Of a DNA stretch of 5,730 bases, positions 1 through 5,284 are shown piece after piece. The notes under the pieces were generated by a model. The model searched no databases, was not told where the DNA came from, and saw only the letters and a list, made by a program, of their open reading frames with translations. The translations under genes and the position numbers were made by a program. Within the stretch, counting starts at the first letter, position 1; each line of letters opens with the position of its first letter. The stretch covers positions 1 to 5,730 of the forward strand of contig JBEBXQ010000194.1 of the NCBI GenBank assembly GCA_040391535.1, given 5' to 3'. The DNA comes from JBEBXQ01 sp040391535 (lineage in GTDB: Bacteria; Bacteroidota; Bacteroidia; Cytophagales; Spirosomataceae).

Positions 1-133
1 AAATATATAATATTACGAACTTATAAACCCTTATGTCTGTCTGTGATGTGTCGTTAGTATAAAATTTTAAAGCGAAATAATTCTCTTTGTAGGAAGAATT
101 TGAAGCAGACAGGTGGCGTCAATCGTTTTTTAT

Positions 134-156
134 GTTGTGTTAAGGTTGTGTAAAAG
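134..156. repeat. Imperfect tandem direct repeat upstream of the tyrosinase gene
   Basis: Two copies of GTTGTGT start at 134 and 145, exactly 11 bases apart, and each is followed by an A-rich tail ending in AAG (TAAG in the first, AAAAG in the second). They lie 56-78 bases before the ATG at 212, in a leader where I find no other strong signal. Direct repeats one helical turn apart are a usual layout for response-regulator binding sites (OmpR or LytTR families), so this could be an operator. That role is inference; low-complexity G/T sequence could also produce it by chance. Confidence 0.4.
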
Positions 157-211
157 GGTGGCTTTCGATCAGAATTAACAGTTTTTTACTCAACATTAAT
201 AGATAAACATC

Positions 212-1717
212 ATGAAAAAGGTAATCTTATTTGCACTTTTATTTTCCTGTGCTTTTGTTTTTACAAGATGTGGGACGGAGAATGAATCAACAGAAACGCA
301 AAGTAAAATCAGGTACATCAGAAAAAATGCCTCATCTGAGGCTGCCGCCAAAGATCTTGAAGCATTGGACAAAGCACTTGCGATGATGCGCAGCAAGGAT
401 TGCTCGGATCCCACCAGCTGGTATTATCAGGGAGCGATGCACTGGATCCCGGATTCGATTAACGGCACCAATAAGCTGTGTGAATCGTATCAAACCTATG
501 CCGACCTGAAAACAGCCTGGGATAATTGTACGCATTCTGAGAGTGGCGATGAAGAAATCCATTTTCTGGTCTGGCACCGTTTCTATATTTATCATTTTGA
601 GAAAATAGTCAGGAAACTATCCGGCTATGAAGAATTTGCTTTGCCTTACTGGGGATATACAGATACAGAAGATACAACATTCAGCAGAACCATGCCCGCT
701 TATTTCAGGAACGCTTCAACTGCATTGTTTGAAGCTGCCCGTCTGGACAGCCTCAATGAGGGGATCCCGATCAGCGGCCGTGCGACCCGAAAGCTGAGCC
801 TGACCAAATTAAACGAAAACCATCTCTATCGGTTCTTTAATAAGAATATAGATGTGGCACCGCATGGGGCGATGCACAACTACATTGGATTTGGCAATGA
901 CACTACCGGGAAATCCCGGCAGAATAAGGTCTGGCAGCAGAATACGTACGGAATGATGTCAGAAGTGGCAACGGCGGCGTTTGATCCTATCTTCTGGACA
1001 CATCACAGCAACATTGACCGCATCTGGCAGCAGTGGACCAATTCACCGAACGGGCAGCAGGTTTTACTGGAAGAGCTGAAATCCGTGCCCTGGAATTATG
1101 TATTCTTTGACGAGGATGGTAATAAGGTACAGTATACTATTGACGAAGTCTTTGAGCAGGTATATGAAATGGATTATGACTTTGATGATACTCCCGTTTC
1201 TCCCAAAGTGTCACCAAAGCAGGACGTGAGGCTTTTCAGTCAAAAAAATATAGCATCGGGTGATACCATCGCAAAACATGCAAAAGCTGTTTCGCTGAAA
1301 AATTCGCTGACAAAGCTTTCGCTACCTAATACGAATAAAGAAACACTACAGTTGTTTTCCGCTCAGAATCCAAAAGGCAAGATACTGGTGCTGACGATCA
1401 CAGTTTCTTTTTTGAAAGCACCTAAAGGTGATTATGAAGTATATCTGAATTTGCCGGAAAAAGAGGAAACTACTCCCGAAAGTGATCATTTCGCCGGATT
1501 TATGACTTTTTTCGGGGCCGATCACGAACATAGCGCACATGCCGCTCACCGGCACCACGACCCGCGGAAGAAAAAAACATTTGTATTTGAAATAAGCGAT
1601 GAGGCCATTGATACAGACGCGTTAAGTAAATCAGCCTTTAATCTCACCTTTATCAAATCGGGTGGCTCAGCGGCTGATGATATTCAGATTGACAACGTAC
1701 ACATTATTAAACATTAA
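212..1717 (+). CDS. Exported tyrosinase / polyphenol oxidase with plant-PPO-like C-terminal domains
   Basis: This is a binuclear (type 3) copper oxidase that would oxidise phenols and/or o-diphenols to quinones with O2. The 501-residue protein starts at the only reasonable ATG, since an in-frame TAG lies at 200-202. The N-terminus (MKK plus a hydrophobic run) is an export signal. C20 followed by an acidic stretch suggests a lipoprotein, but FTRC is a poor lipobox and C13 (LFSC) is an alternative. CuA region: H77, the C-T-H at 106-108, and H117-F-L-V-W-H122-R, followed by LPYW at 144-147. CuB region: H218-x3-H222 and D258-P-I-F-W-T-H-H265-S-N-I-D-R-I-W. Residues 293-326 (WNYVFFDEDG, then Y322-x-F324) resemble the plant PPO middle DWL domain. 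Residues about 378-500 (GDYEVYLN, HFAGF, a His-rich loop, IQIDNVHI) resemble the plant PPO KFDV domain, which covers the active site in latent enzymes. The gene stands alone and is followed by its own terminator. The tyrosinase assignment is very secure; whether it has monophenolase activity, and its natural substrate, are not. Confidence 0.95.
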   Translation: MKKVILFALLFSCAFVFTRCGTENESTETQSKIRYIRKNASSEAAAKDLEALDKALAMMRSKDCSDPTSWYYQGAMHWIPDSINGTNKLCESYQTYADLKTAWDNCTHSESGDEEIHFLVWHRFYIYHFEKIVRKLSGYEEFALPYWGYTDTEDTTFSRTMPAYFRNASTALFEAARLDSLNEGIPISGRATRKLSLTKLNENHLYRFFNKNIDVAPHGAMHNYIGFGNDTTGKSRQNKVWQQNTYGMMSEVATAAFDPIFWTHHSNIDRIWQQWTNSPNGQQVLLEELKSVPWNYVFFDEDGNKVQYTIDEVFEQVYEMDYDFDDTPVSPKVSPKQDVRLFSQKNIASGDTIAKHAKAVSLKNSLTKLSLPNTNKETLQLFSAQNPKGKILVLTITVSFLKAPKGDYEVYLNLPEKEETTPESDHFAGFMTFFGADHEHSAHAAHRHHDPRKKKTFVFEISDEAIDTDALSKSAFNLTFIKSGGSAADDIQIDNVHIIKH

Positions 1718-1747
1718 GACGACGGGATAGAAAATAATTTGTAAACC

Positions 1748-1780
1748 GAGAAGTCCGGAGTTTTCTTCGGGCTTCTTTTT
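1748..1780 (+). terminator. Intrinsic terminator of the tyrosinase gene
   Basis: GAAGTCCGGAG (1750-1760), a TTTT loop (1761-1764) and CTTCGGGCTTC (1765-1775) form an 11-bp stem with only two G-U pairs. The stem can be extended by A1749-T1776 and G1748-T1777, and it is followed by an unbroken T run to 1780. It begins about 30 bases after the tyrosinase stop codon. This is a textbook Rho-independent terminator on the + strand. The opposite strand lacks a comparable T run, so it is probably one-directional. It implies that the next two genes have their own promoter. Confidence 0.9.
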
Positions 1781-1908
1781 ATGCCATAAACTTAGGCAAA
1801 ATCAGGTAGAATCGGCACTGAAAGTTTTTTTAAAGAAAGGGCAGACACAAACCCGTAGATCTTATGTCCGGGCAGGAGTTTCCGGTTTATAATTAATTGT
1901 TCAAAGGC

Positions 1909-2718
1909 ATGTTACAAAAGTATTTGGTGAGATTACTGTTCATTTGCATCTTATGTTCAGGACTTCGTGATGGCTGGTCGCAGGCATTCGCAGTATCGAA
2001 AGAATTCCAGGTCTCTGCTGCCAAACAGGGGGTTGCGGTTGATGAACATCATTTTTACGTGATTAATAATAGTGAAATCACCAAACATAATAAACAGGAT
2101 GGTAAACTTGTGGGCTCTGTGAACGGTAAGCCGCTGGGATTTACCCATCTTAACAGCGGTGTGGTGCTGGACGGAAAACTATACTGTGCAAACTCCAACT
2201 TCCCCGGAATCCCTATGTTAAGTTCTGTGGAAATTTTTGATGCGAATACGCTTAAGCATACCGGCGGCCATAGTTTTGGAATTGATCAGCGCGGATCACT
2301 TACCTGGATTGACCGGAAAGATGGTTTTTGGTGGGCTGTATTTGCACAGTATTCCGGAAAAAATGCCAGTGAAGGAAAAGATAACCGCTGGACTACCCTG
2401 GTAAAAATGGACGATAAGTGGCAACAGCAGGGTGCATGGGTTTTTCCTGAAAGTCTGTCTGAAGCTTTCGGAAATTACAGTAATTCCGGAGGCAACTGGA
2501 GCAGGGAAGGCACGCTCTATTGTACCGGGCATGATAATGCTGAAATTTATGAGCTCCGGATTCCTGCATCAGGTTATACGCTGGAGTACATCCGTACAAT
2601 TCCGGCTGAGGCCATTGAGGGACAGGGAATCGCAATAGACCGGTCTGAAAAAAGCAAAACCATTTTGTATGGTATTCTGCGTTCAACAAATACAGTCACG
2701 GTTTCTGAATTGAAGTAA
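1909..2718 (+). CDS. Secreted beta-propeller protein of unknown function
   Basis: I do not recognise a specific family. From the ATG at 1909 it is 269 residues long. An in-frame TTG at 1897 would add four residues, but ATG gives a better signal peptide (MLQKYLVRLLFICILC...) and TTG starts are rare in Bacteroidota. Cleavage is likely after S24, leaving Gln at +1. The mature part shows repeated short beta-strand units of propeller type: GVAVDEHHFYVINNSEI (about 41-57), VVLDGKLYCAN with VEIFDANTLK (85-116), LTWIDRKDGFWWAVF (131-145), GTLYCTGHDNAEIYELRI (201-218) and GIAIDRSEKSKTILYGIL (240-257). This fits a five- or six-bladed NHL/YncE-like fold. No catalytic motif is evident, so it may bind a ligand or a partner, or be a lyase-type propeller. 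Its TAA overlaps the ATG of the downstream hydrolase, which points to a shared transcript and a linked role. Secretion and fold type are fairly sure; function is open. Confidence 0.85.
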   Translation: MLQKYLVRLLFICILCSGLRDGWSQAFAVSKEFQVSAAKQGVAVDEHHFYVINNSEITKHNKQDGKLVGSVNGKPLGFTHLNSGVVLDGKLYCANSNFPGIPMLSSVEIFDANTLKHTGGHSFGIDQRGSLTWIDRKDGFWWAVFAQYSGKNASEGKDNRWTTLVKMDDKWQQQGAWVFPESLSEAFGNYSNSGGNWSREGTLYCTGHDNAEIYELRIPASGYTLEYIRTIPAEAIEGQGIAIDRSEKSKTILYGILRSTNTVTVSELK

Positions 2719-2720
2719 TG
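2716..2720 (+). promoter_or_regulatory. TAATG stop/start overlap (translational coupling)
   Basis: The propeller gene stops with TAA at 2716-2718 and the hydrolase starts with ATG at 2718-2720, sharing one base. There is no Shine-Dalgarno-like sequence in front of this ATG, so ribosomes finishing the first gene probably restart on the second. The junction therefore indicates a two-gene operon with matched expression of the two products. Confidence 0.85.
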
Positions 2721-4913
2721 AAATTAAGAATGTTACATCTGCTGTCGCGAAACGTTTTTAAAAGTGCCCTGACGGGCCTGGGTATTATTTTCCTGTCAGG
2801 TCAGCACATCCGGGCACAGGAAGAGCTGAATGTGATCCGGAAAAAATGGATGAAGTACAGTGATGCACCTAACCTGCTGTATCATCATGTGTCAGACGAG
2901 GCTTTACACTTGCTGGAAAAGGAAGAAAGAGAAGTGTCACTGGTGAAATCCAAAGCACAATGGGTAGCGCGTCAGCGACAAAAAAAGGAAGCGATCTGGA
3001 ACGCTATCGGGAAGTTCGGGGAAAAAACACCGTTGAACCCGCAGATTACGGGAGTGGTCAGGAAGGAAGGTTTCAGAATCGAAAATCTGATTTATGAATC
3101 TTTACCGGGATATTATGTGACCGCCTCATTGTTTATACCTGATAACGTTACCAAACCGGCGCCGGCCATTCTTTTCTGCAGTGGGCACAGTGCTTTGGCT
3201 TACAGGCGTGATGTGTATCAGATTCCGTTACAGAATCTGGTAAAAAAAGGATTTATTGTATTGGCGATCGATCCTGTCAGTCAGGGTGAACGGCTGCAGT
3301 ATCCGGATGAAAATAAGGGAGAATCAAGAATCGGAAGTTCAACCCGGGAACATTCTTATCCGGCACCACAGGCATTTCTGATCGGACAGTCCATCGCCAG
3401 ATATTTCGTTTGGGATGGTATCAGAGGAATCGATTATCTGGTGAGCAGACCGGAGGTTGATGCCGGGCGGATCGGCGTACACGGTCTTTCCGGAGGAGGT
3501 ACACAAACAGCTTACATAGCGGCACTGGATGACCGGGTAGTGGCTGCGGCCCCTTCAGGATATATTACAGGCTATAAGCGACTGCTGGAATCTGTGGGTG
3601 TGCAGGACGGAGAGCAGAACTTCTACCACGGACTGAAAAGCGGTATCGACCATGCCGATTTTCTGGAAATCAGGGCTCCCAAACCCACATTGATTATGGC
3701 TACCACACGGGACTTTTTCAATATTACAGGTACGCGCGAAGTTTATGAAAGAGTAAAAAAAGCCTATACTGTTTTCGGAAAACCGGAACACCTCCAAATG
3801 GTGGAAGGAGATTATGAGCATGGATATACACAAAATATCCGCGAGGGTATGTATGCGTTTTTTCAGAAGCATCTCAGTCTGCCAGGTTCACCGCAGGAAG
3901 AAGAGGTGACACTGTTAACTGAAAAAGAATTGCAAAAGACAGAAACAGGGCAGCTTGCTACTTCTCTGAAAGCTATCGAAACCGTGTTTTCGCTCAATCT
4001 CCGGCAAGCCACAGGAAGACTGGAAGCCCTGGATAAGTCAAGAAAACAGCCTGATACACATCTGGAAAAAGTGCTTTCCGCAGCCAGAAGCCTGTCGGGG
4101 TACAAGGTACCGCAAAAGGTGGAAACCCCTGTTTTTACGGGAAGAATTGCCCGGGATGGCTATGTTATCGAACGTTATTTTATACAGGGAGAGGGAAATT
4201 ATCCCATTCCTTATCTGATGCTGTTGCCGGAAGGAAAAATAAATAAGATAGTTCTTTATCTCCACCCCGATGGAAAAGCGAAAGAGGCTGCCGGAGAAAT
4301 GGAGCAACTGGTGAAAAAAGGAGTAGCTGTACTGGCTCCGGATTTGGTGGGAACCGGAGAACTGAAACCGGATTTGTTTGCAGGTGATGCCCATATTGAA
4401 GGAGTCTCCTATAATATCTGGTTTATGGCTACTTTAACCGGCCGCAGTATTACAGGAATACAGGCGGCGGATCTGGTGCGATTGGTGCAGGGGATACGGA
4501 AGCAGTTGAAGGGTATTGAAATTCTTGCAGTGGCCAAAGGAGAGATGGCCCCGGCTTTGCTGCACGCGGCTGCTTTTTGTAAAGATATCAGCAGAGTGGC
4601 ATTATCGGGTGCGTATTTATCTTATCGTTCTGTTGTGGCCAGCAGGTATTATAAACCGGCTTATGTATTCAGTATGGTACCTGGTGCACTTCAGGCTTAT
4701 GACCTTCCGGATCTGGCAGCAACATTAGCTCCCAGGAAACTGTTAATTTCAGATGTAAAAGATGCCAGTGGTGAGAGCGCCGATTCCCGGCATTGTATGG
4801 AGGAATTCTCCATAACACAGAAAGGTTATGCTTTAAAAAAATCAGAAAATCAACTGAAAATTGTAGCTGAAGGGAATGAATATTTACTGGATGAATGGAT
4901 CAGTATGGATTGA
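2718..4913 (+). CDS. Secreted tandem alpha/beta hydrolase, acetylxylan esterase-like
   Basis: The 731-residue protein has a signal peptide with likely cleavage after A33 (IRA/QEE), so it acts in the periplasm or outside the cell. It contains two alpha/beta-hydrolase domains in tandem. Domain 1 (about 105-385) is complete: core strand AILFCSGHSA (150-159), the loop D185-P-V-S-Q-G-E-R typical of acetylxylan-esterase-like and prolyl-oligopeptidase-like hydrolases, the nucleophile elbow G256-L-S258-G-G-G, a likely acid D332 (ATTRDFF) and the His H368 (GDYEHGY). Domain 2 (about 470-731) keeps the fold signature (KIVLYLHPDG at 510-519, VAVLAPDLVGTGE at 536-548, PRKLLISD at 672-679). Where G-x-S-x-G is expected, near 604-611, it reads AVAKGEMA, so it has no serine nucleophile and is probably structural or substrate-binding. 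Carboxylester hydrolysis, perhaps of acylated polysaccharide or small esters, is the likely reaction; the substrate is unknown. It is not a typical glucuronoyl esterase, because the GCSRxG motif is absent. It is coupled to the upstream propeller gene by TAATG. Confidence 0.88.
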   Translation: MKLRMLHLLSRNVFKSALTGLGIIFLSGQHIRAQEELNVIRKKWMKYSDAPNLLYHHVSDEALHLLEKEEREVSLVKSKAQWVARQRQKKEAIWNAIGKFGEKTPLNPQITGVVRKEGFRIENLIYESLPGYYVTASLFIPDNVTKPAPAILFCSGHSALAYRRDVYQIPLQNLVKKGFIVLAIDPVSQGERLQYPDENKGESRIGSSTREHSYPAPQAFLIGQSIARYFVWDGIRGIDYLVSRPEVDAGRIGVHGLSGGGTQTAYIAALDDRVVAAAPSGYITGYKRLLESVGVQDGEQNFYHGLKSGIDHADFLEIRAPKPTLIMATTRDFFNITGTREVYERVKKAYTVFGKPEHLQMVEGDYEHGYTQNIREGMYAFFQKHLSLPGSPQEEEVTLLTEKELQKTETGQLATSLKAIETVFSLNLRQATGRLEALDKSRKQPDTHLEKVLSAARSLSGYKVPQKVETPVFTGRIARDGYVIERYFIQGEGNYPIPYLMLLPEGKINKIVLYLHPDGKAKEAAGEMEQLVKKGVAVLAPDLVGTGELKPDLFAGDAHIEGVSYNIWFMATLTGRSITGIQAADLVRLVQGIRKQLKGIEILAVAKGEMAPALLHAAAFCKDISRVALSGAYLSYRSVVASRYYKPAYVFSMVPGALQAYDLPDLAATLAPRKLLISDVKDASGESADSRHCMEEFSITQKGYALKKSENQLKIVAEGNEYLLDEWISMD

Positions 4914-5003
4914 AATAGACAGGTAGGGGGTGAGATCCGTGTTGTGATTAACAGATAGATGTTATCCCTGTATTATAGGAAAGGAGCGTCCGTCCTAAAA
5001 TCT

Positions 5004-5177
5004 TCACAGGAAAAACAGGCATTGTTTGAATAAAGTGGCTTTAACCTTGTCATGGGTATTGACAGGAAACCGGTCGGACTCGTATGCAAGTAGCCGTAAC
5101 CGTCTTTCTGACAGCGTACAGATTACCCCATTTTCTTTTTGACGGAAATAAATCTGCCATTGATTTATTGGATACAT
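5004..5177 (-). CDS. Possible small protein, 57 aa, or gene remnant
   Basis: Reading the minus strand from the ATG at 5177 to the TGA at 5004-5006 gives 57 codons with no interruption. The product begins MYPINQWQIYFRQKENG, has a basic Arg/Leu-rich middle (SERRLRLLAYESDRF) and ends with hydrophobic CLFFL. I do not recognise it. In favour: it fills much of an otherwise empty gap, has an ATG, uses plausible codons, and would be divergent from the TPR gene. Against: it is short, its upstream sequence is a T-rich homopolymer-like block unlike the A-rich leaders of the other genes here, and overlapping short frames exist in the same place. It may be spurious or the remnant of a longer gene. Confidence 0.22.
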   Translation of the reverse strand: MYPINQWQIYFRQKENGVICTLSERRLRLLAYESDRFPVNTHDKVKATLFKQCLFFL

Positions 5178-5179
5178 AC

Positions 5180-5207
5180 AAAAAAATAAAAAAATAAATA
5201 TAATTAT
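5180..5207. repeat. A-tract block upstream of the TPR gene
   Basis: Two runs of seven A (5180-5186 and 5188-5194) separated by a single T are followed by TAAATATAATTAT, giving 28 bases without G or C. It lies 78-105 bases before the TPR start codon and just upstream of a possible promoter. It could act as an UP-like element or a bent region, or simply be A/T-rich spacer. It also forms the upstream side of the weak minus-strand frame that ends at 5177. Confidence 0.5.
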
Positions 5208-5212
5208 GAACC

Positions 5213-5247
5213 TTTGAAGACCGTAAAGGTGTTGTTAGTAAAATTTG
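5213..5247 (+). promoter_or_regulatory. Possible Bacteroidota-type promoter for the TPR gene
   Basis: TTTG at 5213-5216 could serve as the -33 element, and TAAAATTTG at 5239-5247 is close to the -7 consensus TAnnTTTG but has one extra base. The spacer is 22 bases, near the range reported for this phylum. Position fits a short leader of about 30 bases before the ATG at 5285. The imperfect -7 box keeps confidence low. Confidence 0.27.
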
Positions 5248-5258
5248 TGACAGGTCAC
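5247..5258. promoter_or_regulatory. Inverted repeat GTGAC-AG-GTCAC, operator candidate
   Basis: GTGAC (5247-5251) and GTCAC (5254-5258) are perfect inverted arms around a 2-base centre, located 27 bases before the TPR start and abutting the possible -7 element. Written as TGTGA-N4-TCAC, it resembles Crp/Fnr-family half-sites, with the shorter Fnr-like spacing. A repressor or activator site is possible, but the arms are short and there is only one copy. Confidence 0.3.
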
Positions 5259-5284
5259 TTATTCCGGTACCCCTTCCTGAAGTA

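Larger units (their letters stand above)
4914..5284. other. 371-base intergenic region between the hydrolase and the TPR gene
   Basis: This gap holds no strong gene. I see no convincing intrinsic terminator after the hydrolase stop; the best hairpin, near 4976-4997 (TAGGA...TCCTA), is short and has no T run. The gap contains a weak minus-strand frame (5004-5177), an A-tract block (5180-5207), a possible promoter (5213-5247) and a small inverted repeat (5247-5258), each listed separately. Confidence 0.7.

Noticed and set aside
60..69. Palindrome TAAAATTTTA in the tyrosinase leader
   Set aside because: Short A/T-only palindromes are expected by chance in this A/T-rich leader, and there is no second copy.
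304..314. AAAATCAGGTA repeated near 304 and 1799
   Set aside because: It is an 11-base match between coding and non-coding sequence with no further similarity on either side; chance is sufficient.
1888..1893. TATAAT as a -10 box for the propeller/hydrolase operon
   Set aside because: It has no -35 partner at a suitable distance, lies only 15 bases before the ATG, and Bacteroidota promoters use a different -7 consensus.
1897..1908. TTG at 1897 as the start of the propeller gene
   Set aside because: It adds only four residues before an ATG that gives a standard signal peptide, and TTG starts are uncommon in this group.
2393..2689. Antisense open frame of about 98 codons inside the propeller gene
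   Set aside because: It lies wholly opposite a well-supported gene, and its product is rich in Cys, Pro and His with no recognisable domain.
3483..3504. Glucuronoyl esterase (CE15) identity for the hydrolase
   Set aside because: The elbow is GLSGGG, not the GCSRxG expected for CE15; the DPVSQGER loop and tandem layout fit acetylxylan-esterase-like hydrolases better.
4038..4394. Antisense open frame of about 118 codons inside the hydrolase
   Set aside because: It is a complement shadow of a conserved alpha/beta-hydrolase region, with a low-complexity Ser/Phe/His-rich translation.
4960..4980. Partial similarity to the I-SceI homing endonuclease site (AGGGATAAC on the minus strand)
   Set aside because: Only about half of the 18-base site matches, and no homing endonuclease gene or intron is present.
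4976..4997. Hairpin TAGGA...TCCTA as a terminator for the hydrolase
   Set aside because: The stem is only five base pairs with a long loop, and no T run follows.
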